From positions 124,001 through 188,000 of the forward strand of contig JAPJBO010000389.1 of assembly GCA_030068145.1 (NCBI GenBank): a DNA stretch of 64,000 nt. Reading direction: 5' to 3'. The notes under the pieces are model-generated. The model did not search any database, had not been told where the DNA came from, and was given only the letters and a program-made list of their open reading frames with translations. How positions within the stretch are numbered: position 1 is the first letter of the stretch; each line of letters begins with the position of its first letter. Shown here piece by piece: positions 22,701-30,565 of the stretch. This DNA is from Diplonema papillatum (lineage: Eukaryota; Euglenozoa; Diplonemea; Diplonemida; Diplonemidae). The translations under genes and the position numbers were made by a program.

Positions 22701-25435
22701 TAGCGCAAGAAGGCTGTCCGCGATCGTACGTGGATGACGTGACAGCCACGGCCAGAGAAGCGAATCACCTGCAGACGATCGCGAACAAGACGGTGCAGTT
22801 CGAAAAATTGACAGGTTTATGGATTTGCCTTGCGAAATCCCACTCGTTTGGAACGACGTTGCGCCAGCCATTAGTGGAAATCATGAGCTGGCAGGAAGAC
22901 GCTAATATTTTCGTCTCACAAGACCCCCCGCGGTTCTACAAACGGACGGATAGCTTCGATTGTCTTGGGGTCATGGTTCACGCGTTGGGACATGGACGCC
23001 AGCTGTCGAGCAGGATTCAACAGCGCAGAGAAGGAGCAATTGCAAACTTACAACGAGTTAAGAAGATCCCAGTTCCAGCGACGGCACGTGAAACGCTGGC
23101 GTCAATGACCGCGTGTGCCAGAATGTACTATGGCATATCCGTCATGCAGTTAGACAACAGAACGTCCAACACTATGCGCCAGGCCATCATGTCGGCCCTA
23201 TGGACTGGTCCTAGCCGACGCGCTGTTGAAATGGTGATGCAGGTGCTCCACCACGGGCACCGGCTGGACCCAGTTACTGCCCCGGCGTACATACGAATCC
23301 GGACTTGGGTGCGACAAATGCAGAAGTGGCGGCACATCAGAGCGCTGGCGGAAGTGGCTTGGACGCGCAGAGAGACGCTACCGGCTGGGTCTCCACACAG
23401 GTTAATGCAAGATTCTCTAAGCCAGGCGGAGTGGGTGTGGACGACCCCCGAGGTCATCGGGTACACCAGTGAGATAGGACAGCAGGTCGTGTTCCACGCG
23501 AGCAATGCAAGCGAGAAGCAGACGGCGATCATGCTGCACGACTTACGCCAGGCGCTACGGCGCCGACAGATGAGAAACATGTGCAACAGAAGGGAAGACC
23601 TGAGAGGGTGTGAGCACGGGGTGGATGGGAGCGTAACACGACATCTCCTCGAAACAGCCGATAGTGGTGTAACGGGATACCAGCAGGGAATGTTACGGTC
23701 CATACTAGCAGGAGCCGTGGCAACGACAGGCAGAACGGGGCAAAATGCGACTTGCCCGTATTGCAACAATGACGAGAGGGAAACTGTGGCGCACTTGTGG
23801 TGGGAGTGTGAGGCTTGGGGGAATGTACGGGAGGAGCACGGCATGGGCTCCGTAGACAGGACGACATGGCCTAACTGCCTTAGCATTTGCGGAGTCGCAC
23901 CATTGTTCAAACACGACACGGACCCCGCCCAGCAACCAGTTCCACTCGACCATGGCGAAGCATGTCAATTCGTGAGCGGGCTGCAGCGTTACTTCCTGGC
24001 TGTACTGCGTGCAAGACAAATACGGGATGAGAGAGAGCAGGAGACAAGTCGCCACCATCGTCTGGTCCAATACCCGTGGGGGTGGAGAACATTGAGCCCA
24101 AGACGGGTCTGCATCCCAACGATTGATGCCGGTACAATCACGCAGCAGTGGAAGCACGGCGGCGAATTGTGGAACGCCATGCACTGGTGGCTGAACAGGC
24201 TCCGATGGGCGCACGTCGAATCGGAGCACACAGTGACATTCGTGGAGTTGGCCATTGACTTCGAAGTCACGACGGGCGTACGACTGCCGGAAGTGGCGAA
24301 TCGCCGCATCCAACCACCGACAGCCTCGGCAGCCAAGGCGACAACGGCCCGAGCAATTCTTCCCCTCAGAGAAACCACTGCGGGCCTTTGCGTGTATTTC
24401 GATGGCGGCTCAAGGCAGAACGGGACCGCTCTGGCGGTAGCGGGGGCCGGAGCAGTTTTGTACAAGGATGGAATAAAACTGGCGGAAGCAACGGTCCCCT
24501 TGGGTCGAACAACCAACAACGTGGCCGAATACAACGGCCTGATAGCGGGGATACGACTGCTCGGGGAGCAACCACGCGATGTGGGAGGGCCGGTAAAGAT
24601 CAGGGGCGACTCACAAGTTGTGATAGGTCCGGTAAACGGGACGGCTATATGCAAACCCAACCTGCGACCGTATTTTCTACAGGCGAAAGCCAGCATGGTC
24701 GACCTGTCGCCGCGGTTTGAGTTCAGCTTGGAACACGTACCGCGGAAGAAGAACGTTGATGCGGACGCGTTAAGTAACGCAGCCATGGACATGGCACAAG
24801 CAGGGACGGGTGCGCAGGTAGGAGTGATACGGGCGCAGTACGACGAGTTTAAGAGCAGTGCACTGGCGAAAGGCCAATCTTTCCGAGCGGTCACCAGCGC
24901 GGTAGCACGGATCTGTGGCGTGGCGTGGCATTGTGGGCATGTCTCCAATGTCACCAGCGTCACAGCGCTAGGCGGAGGGGTGATGCTAGGCCTCTCGTGC
25001 CGAGCCGAACTCGCCTCGCAAACCGAAACGGTGCTGCGGGCAATGAGCCAGCCGCGCCCTGGCATAGCTACGACGACACTCGCGAACCCGTTTGTGAAGG
25101 CACACGAGGCATGGGCAGCGAGCAGGCACCCAGAACTCTTTTACAGTACAACATGGGAGAAGGAAGCGGAGTGGAAGGGAAGAGAGCAGGAGAAGGGCGC
25201 AAGCAGCCAGCAATCCCGACCAACTGCAGGGCGAGCGAAGAATGCGACGGCAAGATGCACGAAGCATGTTGCACCCCGCTGCACCGCGTGTAAAAAGAGG
25301 CGATTGCCCCCAGATACATGTTGCAACCTGCAGCACAAGGGACATGAAGCAGGGAGCCTTGACCAAACAAGGCTGCACTTTAGATCAGCGCGTGGCCACC
25401 ACGAGCAGCCGGCAGGACCATCAGCTGTGACGTGA
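19760..25435 (+). CDS. Retrotransposon ORF2 polyprotein: OTU protease, APE endonuclease, reverse transcriptase, RNase H
   Basis: 1891 residues from ATG 19760; the frame is open without break from the ORF1 stop at 19705. Domains in order: OTU-type cysteine protease (~30-150; GDGNC with Cys40, QHYDSV with His142); APE-like endonuclease (~215-465; Glu249 in LQET, Asp380 in VGDYNC, SRIDLCLAN, His459); reverse transcriptase (~760-1035; Asp902 in AFDFKKCFD, NGIMQGCAIS, YVDD at 990-993); a CCHC knuckle (CPYC from 1332, then H and C in HLWWEC); RNase H (~1542-1675; FDGGS with Asp1548, NNVAEYNGL, RGDSQ, NVDADALSN); and a Cys-rich C-terminus (CTACKKRRLPPDTCC). All expected catalytic residues are seen. 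OTU domains cleave ubiquitin chains; in retroelements their role is unproven. Clade is not assigned. Confidence 0.95.
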   Translation: MVGGGREDGGGQYPRNHEWLEQTARSMCARITHVPGDGNCQFSAIAEGYGNIDAGSLRERVVANIETNTARYWEAMVGEELAPYIARMRLNGTYGDEVTLCAAAEVLRCSIWVINAERRGVIQRWTTEGAERTVVVTYLPQHYDSVQLPHASLRKLEQAEQNTLPLNDLFIGQGRARRSESDGRAVKIPVSAAPPARIQGRRVAEAKAEETSRSQDDDLIIVTINVTSLDTEKLLVVALLKADIVVLQETRVTKVEKAYMSSFLAAYGWNVHWGDDVTMVEGRDGRWQRRPGGVAVMTRQHLAAQRVAAVEESEKRVVASTRVVHVAVALGDGRTALHIFSLYGQSGNSVQVQREREQLVSEVLGVAAGLGQVPTLVVGDYNCTTETSSVLAAACRSGRWADAAAAYAVGQGEEPPCTCWAPNTTGGSRIDLCLANACAAPAISKVFTVERKDSEFYTHAPMYVTIRQQAFRERHRRAILPAAFPRAYPKLNQEEKSGLEVFAREAQEALTGAMSLKELSQQAEGYLLMLHRHELALPSRAYTGRGNQAVSDSRLASKFQHSSTRGASTKQTRARDELLGHLRTLVQAGRERLSAGIPYPLTRREENARDAARKRVGRGYIPEAVANIVMTADLSELQALQSALADLEGSQKAAFTALRRHRKTQWTHKMQEAWAHGRGLVFDYIADRYSSPLTFLQREDKTLTANAAEIDEILRGEKAWGGIFQRYATQEEPCWGRFLRMYSPVLPDRAEMECESITVGEVRAALAKMKKSASAGMHGWRIHELQQLPNSLLEGFARVLNEVEESGEWPEELMHALVSLIPKPKSTGDPLSQRPISVAPVLYRIWAAIRAKNAQSWMDELAPEGLHGCRPGHSTEDLFWHLAAEIEEAHLMGRPLHGIAFDFKKCFDSVPIDITLRLAKRLGFNRKVLRALKAAYRQMQRHFKVNGTVGVGFIPTNGIMQGCAISVILIGLLISVWMRHVAQEGCPRSYVDDVTATAREANHLQTIANKTVQFEKLTGLWICLAKSHSFGTTLRQPLVEIMSWQEDANIFVSQDPPRFYKRTDSFDCLGVMVHALGHGRQLSSRIQQRREGAIANLQRVKKIPVPATARETLASMTACARMYYGISVMQLDNRTSNTMRQAIMSALWTGPSRRAVEMVMQVLHHGHRLDPVTAPAYIRIRTWVRQMQKWRHIRALAEVAWTRRETLPAGSPHRLMQDSLSQAEWVWTTPEVIGYTSEIGQQVVFHASNASEKQTAIMLHDLRQALRRRQMRNMCNRREDLRGCEHGVDGSVTRHLLETADSGVTGYQQGMLRSILAGAVATTGRTGQNATCPYCNNDERETVAHLWWECEAWGNVREEHGMGSVDRTTWPNCLSICGVAPLFKHDTDPAQQPVPLDHGEACQFVSGLQRYFLAVLRARQIRDEREQETSRHHRLVQYPWGWRTLSPRRVCIPTIDAGTITQQWKHGGELWNAMHWWLNRLRWAHVESEHTVTFVELAIDFEVTTGVRLPEVANRRIQPPTASAAKATTARAILPLRETTAGLCVYFDGGSRQNGTALAVAGAGAVLYKDGIKLAEATVPLGRTTNNVAEYNGLIAGIRLLGEQPRDVGGPVKIRGDSQVVIGPVNGTAICKPNLRPYFLQAKASMVDLSPRFEFSLEHVPRKKNVDADALSNAAMDMAQAGTGAQVGVIRAQYDEFKSSALAKGQSFRAVTSAVARICGVAWHCGHVSNVTSVTALGGGVMLGLSCRAELASQTETVLRAMSQPRPGIATTTLANPFVKAHEAWAASRHPELFYSTTWEKEAEWKGREQEKGASSQQSRPTAGRAKNATARCTKHVAPRCTACKKRRLPPDTCCNLQHKGHEAGSLDQTRLHFRSARGHHEQPAGPSAVT

Positions 25436-25490
25436 GGATGCTGACGACTTGGGCTATACTCCGCTTCAGGGGTTACCCGCGATTGAATTC

Positions 25491-25759
<269 letters not shown>

Positions 25760-25760
25760 G

Positions 25761-26585
25761 GTTACTCGTGAAGAAGGAGAGTCTATAGGAGCCCAGTTCG
25801 ACCCGAAGACCCTTCAGCTCCTTTCGATCGAGGCCGGTTCCCCTTTAGCCCGCGCCGATGGAGGCATGGGCTTTATCGGCGCCCGCCTTGAAGCAATCGA
25901 CGGCACACCCGAGGCGGACATCGCGTCTGCCCTCCAGGCCGGAGTCGACGGAAGCACGGCCCATGTCTTCCAGTTTGCGGATCCCCGCAACACGTTGACT
26001 GTCTCCCGCGATTCGCCGTGCGTGCCATTGGGTGCGACCTTCAAAAAGCTGAGGCTGTCCGGGGTGCTCGACGGGAGCCCGGCAGAGGCGTGCAACGCGC
26101 ACTTGTTCCTGGGCAGGAAGCTGTGCGCTGCTGCAGGACACTCAGTCGGGAGCCTGGCAGACGTCCTGCGCCGGATAGAGTGCGAGACCGCGGTTTCGTT
26201 GACGTTCGAACCCCTGCCCAACGACGACGAAGCAAGCGGTGATCGGGCGCCACACAAACCGACGCCGGGCCTCTTCAACTCCCCGACGATGCTTCCCGCC
26301 AGCGCGCCGCAGGCGCAGCTTCGAGGGTCGTACACACCGCCCGTCATCTCCTTCTCGTCGCAGTCGAAACCAACCTCGCCGAACCCTACCAGCAGCAGCC
26401 TGGCGCTCGCCCGGAAGACTCTCCTTGACCGCAGGCGGAGGCTCAGCGCAGACCCCACCATCGTCGTCCACGCCAAAGTCACCCCTTCGCCTCTTGACAA
26501 GTCCCAGCCCGATAGTTCAAAGGATATTACCGCGACGGCTCTTCCAGTACTATCGCAGGCTGCGGGCGTGACTGCGGCCGTCTGA
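25761..26585 (+). CDS. PDZ-like exon, 3' part of the probable PH-PDZ gene
   Basis: Coding begins after an acceptor-like ACACAG at 25755-25760 and runs to a stop at 26583-26585 (274 codons). Two PDZ-like repeats are visible. Residues ~8-75 have REEGESIGAQFD, LLSIEAGSPLARADGGMGF and ARLEAIDGTP; residues ~85-150 have VPLGATFKKLRLSGVLDGSP and FLGRKLCAAAGHSV. The phrases G-x-x-F, V/I-x-x-GSPA-x-x-A and G-x-x-L-x-x-x-x-G are typical of protist PDZ-like modules. A Ser/Pro/Thr-rich tail with KSQPDSSKD follows. There is no start codon of its own outside the CA tract, so it must be spliced to an upstream exon, most simply 16557-17132. The intron would be about 8.6 kb and contain the retrotransposon. 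PDZ modules bind partner C-termini, suggesting a scaffold. Confidence 0.6.
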   Translation, partial: VTREEGESIGAQFDPKTLQLLSIEAGSPLARADGGMGFIGARLEAIDGTPEADIASALQAGVDGSTAHVFQFADPRNTLTVSRDSPCVPLGATFKKLRLSGVLDGSPAEACNAHLFLGRKLCAAAGHSVGSLADVLRRIECETAVSLTFEPLPNDDEASGDRAPHKPTPGLFNSPTMLPASAPQAQLRGSYTPPVISFSSQSKPTSPNPTSSSLALARKTLLDRRRRLSADPTIVVHAKVTPSPLDKSQPDSSKDITATALPVLSQAAGVTAAV

Positions 26586-27682
26586 ATGGCACCACACCCG
26601 CAATCCCGCCCCGACCGTAGGCAGGCTCTACATTCACGCAAGCCAATCCCGCTTTGCTAGTCGGAAGAACCTCTGACAGACTCTTCGTCGCTAGCCATTC
26701 AATGGGCTTCGCTCTCCGTGCACCAGTCAGATGGGTTGACTCTAGAGAACTCATCCGACGCACCGGAAAAACACTGTTGGTTCTTGTGTTCTAACCTCGT
26801 CGCTATTGCGACAACAGGGCCAGGCAGTTCGTAGTTGTTGGAGACAAGGGCGGTGGACTGTCTCGCAATGCGCAGTTTAGGGAGGGGGGGGCTTCCTGGA
26901 TCGAAACTACCCCTCACGGTGTTTTCCCGAAGAGAACGAAAACGTAGTGGTACAAAACGACAAATAGGCGCGACAACCAACCCAAGCCGCCAACTGGGAC
27001 ACAAGATCTGGCAACCAACCGGGGAAGCTGCAGGTGAAGTAGCCCATTTTCCCTTTGATGTGTGAGACGTTGCGGAGATGGTTCCTACACGGGATCCTTC
27101 GCTACGCGCGCGAACACGAGAGTGTGTGGGAACCCCAAGTTGTTCAGATACGTCGTTGCCCACTGCTGTGAACGATGCCGTCTCTGGATCGAGGGAAGCC
27201 GTTTGTTTTTGGCTCCCACGGCACTCCGCGTCGTGGGGGACGGCAGCGCCGAAGCCGACCACGTCGATACGAGCCCCGCGTGTCCCCCGTATTTGTTTCC
27301 GCATCCACCACTTCGTTTGCTTTTTTTTTTTACCAAACATGAAATGTTGGAGGAAATGAGAAGCTCGTCGCCGCAAACCGTGGCGTTTTCACTTGCGTCC
27401 TGAATCCAGCTTTACGTAAAAAACGATCAGGCACTGCGTTCAACGAAAACAACTCTCTCTTCACATCATCATCATCATCATTAGTTTTGTATCAACCGCG
27501 GTTGTGCGAGTGACGAGCTCTTATTTTTAAAGCTGGACGAGCTGATGAAACCTGTTGAGCTTGGACTGCTCACATACAAAGCGCCAGAACTTGCGCGAGT
27601 CAGAGCTTTTGGGCTGAAGGCAGTCGATTTCGTCCTGCATTCGGTTGTATGGACTTCTTTACAAACACTCATGTCTCGTCAA
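26586..27682. other. Intergenic, no gene seen; contains repeat family A copy 2
   Basis: No convincing coding region. Family A is present at about 27330-27515. A CATCAT run lies at 27463-27480. Confidence 0.5.
27330..27515 (+). repeat. Dispersed repeat family A, copy 2
   Basis: Has AAGCTCGTCGCCGCAAACCG, GGCGTTTTCACTTGCGTCC, GGCACTGCGTTCAACGAAA, AACAACTCTC, a CATCAT run and TTGTATCAACCGCGG, in the same order as 4600-4770. Confidence 0.55.
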
Positions 27683-27861
27683 GTCTAGCAGATTCCCTCA
27701 GAAATCCGTGGCACTTTTTGCCCGCGCGCGCGCGGAAAAATAGCACGGGAAACGAATTCCCCCCTTGGCTTAACTTGGCTTTTAGAGTGCCACCCGTTGG
27801 AGCCTCGCAACAAACACTTAGGAAGGAGAGCGGCGGGGGGAGGTGTAGAGGAGTCGGGTAT

Positions 27862-28110
27862 ATGACACCGGCAGCCGATGCGGCGCGGGTGATGCTGGAC
27901 CGGATGCGGTTGCAGGCAGAAGGCGGCGACGCGCCGGAGCCAGTGGTGTGGGTAGAGCTCGGGCGTTCAGCGACCGGGCGAGTGCCACGTCGTCCGCACC
28001 AACGCCTCGGGTTTCCGAAGCAACACCCCAGAATCAAACGACGGGCGGAGCCCATCGCCTTCGAACCCTTGCTCCCTTCCGAAGGACAGGCACCTTGTAG
28101 GTTCGTCAAT
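27862..28110 (+). pseudogene. Truncated copy 1 of the sirtuin first coding block
   Basis: Starts MTPAADAARVMLDRMR as in the intact gene, then lacks about 40 bp covering the GTLQCCGVSETVV part and continues in a shifted frame. It does not reach a sirtuin domain. It could still provide an alternative promoter or untranslated leader. Confidence 0.6.
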
Positions 28111-28281
28111 TCTAGCAGGTTCCTTCAGAAGTCCATGACACTTTTTGCCCGCGGGAAAGAAGGGGGTCGAATTTTCCCGTTGGCTTGAAAATAGCTTGGC
28201 TTTTAAAGTACCACCCGTTGAAGCCTCGTAACGAAAACCTAGGGAGGGAACGGCGGGGGGAGGGGTGTCGAAGAGTCGGGT

Positions 28282-28602
28282 ATGACATCGGCAGCCGATG
28301 CGGCGCGGGTGATGCTGGACCGGATGCGGGCCGGGACCTTGCAGTGCTGCGGGGTGTCGGAAACCGTGGTGCGGCAGAAGGCGGCGACGCGCCGGACCAT
28401 GCCTGACCTGTGGGTAGAGCTCGGGCGGCTTCAGCGACCGGGCGAGTGCCACGTCGTCCGCACCAACGCCCCGGGTTTCCGAAGCAACACCTCAGAATCG
28501 AACGACGGGCGGAGCCCATCGCCTCCGAACCCTTGCTCCCTTCCGAAGAACAGGCACCCTGTAGGTTCGTCAATTCTAGCAGGTTCCTTCAGAAATCCAT
28601 GA
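28282..28602 (+). pseudogene. Truncated copy 2 of the sirtuin first coding block
   Basis: 106 codons. The first 86 match the intact gene (MTSAADAARVMLDRMRAGTL, LWVELGRLQRPGEC, TNAPGFRSNTSESNDG) apart from a 9-bp deletion (SQW) and few changes. It then ends in unrelated sequence with a stop at 28600-28602. It has no catalytic domain. Confidence 0.6.
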
Positions 28603-28738
28603 CACTTTTTGCCAAGAAGGGGGTCGAATTTTCTCCGTTGGCTTGAAAATAGCTTGGCTTTTAAGTGCCACCCGTTGAATCCTCGTAACGAAAACTTAGG
28701 GAGGGAACGGCGGGGGGAGGGGTGTAGAGGAGTCGGGT

Positions 28739-30508
28739 ATGACATCGGCAGCCGATGCGGCGCGGGTGATGCTGGACCGGATGCGGGCCGGGACCTTGCA
28801 GTGCTGCGGGGTGTCGGAAACCGTGGTGCGGCAGAAGGCGGCGACGCGCCGGAGCCAGTGGACCATGCCTGACCTGTGGGTAGAGCTCGGGCGGCTCCAG
28901 CGACCGGGCGAGTGCCTCGTCGTCCGCACCAACGCCCCGGGTTTCCGAAGCAACACCTCAGAATCGAACGACGGGCGGAGCCCATCGCCTCCGAACCCCC
29001 GCAAGCGCCGCCGCGAGCCGCAGAACCCGCCGCCCCCACGCAACATGTCCTCTGCGAAAAGGAGGCCACCTCAACCACCACCATCACGTCCACCACCTGC
29101 CGCCTCTTCCTCCTCTTCCTCCTCCCAGAGAGAAGAAGCGCGGGACCCCCCGCCGCTTCCATTCTCCGCTGAACGCAGGCCCCCACCCACCCCTGCAGCC
29201 ACACCAGTTGTGTCTGGCAGCGAGGACCCGGAGACCGACCGCTGGGCGGCGATCAGCCAGCTCCAGTACAAGAGGCGGAGGGAGCCGCCGGGCCCTCGCC
29301 ACCCGCCGCAGGCGGCGCGGCGCGGCGGAAGCCAGCCGCAGGCGCAGCAGCAGAAGCAGCAGCAGCAGCAGCAGAAGCAGCAACAGCAGCAGCAGAAGCA
29401 GCAGCAGCAGCCCCCGCGCCGCGGCCAGAAGCAGCCGCCCCTGCGGGGTTCGGAAAACGGGCGACGAGCGCCGCCGGAGGAAGGCCGCGCCGGGGAGCGG
29501 GCCGCAGCGCGGCACGCGTCGGAAGCCGGCGGGGCTGCGGGCGGCGGCGGAGCTCTCGACCGGCGCCCGGCCGCCGAAGGCGATCCGCCGGGCGAAGCTT
29601 CGCAGGCCGACCTGTTCTGCCTGGGGAGGTGCGTCCACATCCGGGACCAAGCGCTCGCGCGGTTTGCGGAGCACGTCCGCGGCACAGCCCGCAACGTAGT
29701 CGTCCTCTGCGGCGCCGGCATCAGCGTCGCGGCGGGGATCGCCGACTTCCGCACGCCGGGCACCGGGTTGTACGACAACCTGGCCGCGTACAACCTGCCG
29801 CAGGCAGAGGACCTGTTCAGCCTGCAGTATTTCCGGCGGCACCCGGAATCGTTCTACCGATTCTCCGGCTCGATGTGGCCGGATTCGCAGGTTCACCGGC
29901 CGACCCGCGTGCACAGGATGCTGAAGGCGTTGCAGGACCGGCAGGTGCTGCTCCGCGTGTACACGCAGAACATCGACGGGTTGGAGCGGACGATCGGCAT
30001 CACGCAGGAAAAGCTGGTCGAGGCGCACGGGGGCTGCACCGCGACGCATTGCATCGACTGCCAACGGGTGTACCCGGCTTCATTTGTGAAGGACCGCGTG
30101 GCGAAGGGGAACGTGCCGCTCTGCCTGTTCTGCCGGCACCACCGGAGCATGCCTCTCGCAGACGTGGCGTGCGCGAAGGGCTTGACGGGCTTGACGGGCT
30201 TGGTGAAGCCGAAGGTCGTCTTTTTCGAGGAAGACCTGCCAGACCGGTTCTACAAGCAGAGGCAGCTCGACCTGCCTCAGGCCGACGCGCTCATCATCGT
30301 CGGCACGTCGTTGACCGTGTTTCCCTTCAACAAGCTGCCGTGCCTGGTCGCGCCGGACTGTCCGAGGCTGGTCGTTGACAACGACGCGTACACTGTGGCC
30401 AGCCGGATTGGCCTCAAACTCGAGCGTGATGCGATCTGGAATGGCGACTGTCAACAAGGTGCCGAGGCGCTGATGCATGCTTTAGGCTGGTCTACTGAAG
30501 ATTGGTAA
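28739..30508 (+). CDS. Sirtuin (Sir2-family NAD-dependent protein deacylase) with polyQ N-terminal extension
   Basis: 589 residues from ATG 28739. The N-terminal ~300 residues are not catalytic: a conserved block of ~85 residues that is tandemly repeated upstream, then Pro/Ser-rich sequence and a Gln/Lys run at about 203-227. The Sir2 domain covers ~305-580: GAGIS at 325-329, IADFRTPGTGLYDNL (family usually has IPDFRSP), TQNIDGLE, catalytic His430 in EAHGG, zinc ligands in CIDC (~438-441) and CLFC (~461-464), KPKVVFFEEDLP and GTSLTVFPF. This order and the VxFFxExLP motif fit class I sirtuins (SIRT1-3/Sir2 type). They remove acyl groups from lysines using NAD+. TGLTGL near residue 483 is a small direct duplication. 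The alternative start at 29045 (MSSAKRR) is less likely because the preceding block is conserved among the copies. Confidence 0.93.
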   Translation: MTSAADAARVMLDRMRAGTLQCCGVSETVVRQKAATRRSQWTMPDLWVELGRLQRPGECLVVRTNAPGFRSNTSESNDGRSPSPPNPRKRRREPQNPPPPRNMSSAKRRPPQPPPSRPPPAASSSSSSSQREEARDPPPLPFSAERRPPPTPAATPVVSGSEDPETDRWAAISQLQYKRRREPPGPRHPPQAARRGGSQPQAQQQKQQQQQQKQQQQQQKQQQQPPRRGQKQPPLRGSENGRRAPPEEGRAGERAAARHASEAGGAAGGGGALDRRPAAEGDPPGEASQADLFCLGRCVHIRDQALARFAEHVRGTARNVVVLCGAGISVAAGIADFRTPGTGLYDNLAAYNLPQAEDLFSLQYFRRHPESFYRFSGSMWPDSQVHRPTRVHRMLKALQDRQVLLRVYTQNIDGLERTIGITQEKLVEAHGGCTATHCIDCQRVYPASFVKDRVAKGNVPLCLFCRHHRSMPLADVACAKGLTGLTGLVKPKVVFFEEDLPDRFYKQRQLDLPQADALIIVGTSLTVFPFNKLPCLVAPDCPRLVVDNDAYTVASRIGLKLERDAIWNGDCQQGAEALMHALGWSTEDW

Positions 30509-30565
30509 CAACTCCGCTAGACAGCCTGACTCTCATACACGTGGCTGGCAGCTACAACATCCCGA

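Larger units (their letters stand above)
27683..29005 (+). repeat. Tandem triplication of the sirtuin 5' region (units ~420-457 bp)
   Basis: Three successive units share, in order: TCTAGCAGGTTCCTTCAGAA, ACTTTTTGCC, a G/C-rich stretch, CCACCCGTTG, GGGAGGGAACGGCGGGGGGA, GAGTCGGGTATGAC, and the beginning of the sirtuin reading frame. The three ATGs are at 27862, 28282 and 28739 (spacings 420 and 457). The third unit alone runs on into the full sirtuin; the first two diverge from it after a shared CCGAACCC at the position corresponding to about 28999. Confidence 0.85.

Noticed and set aside
28431-29204. 257-codon minus-strand frame over the sirtuin 5' repeats
   Set aside because: Opposite a repeated, GC-rich coding block; the plus strand has the conserved frame leading into the sirtuin.
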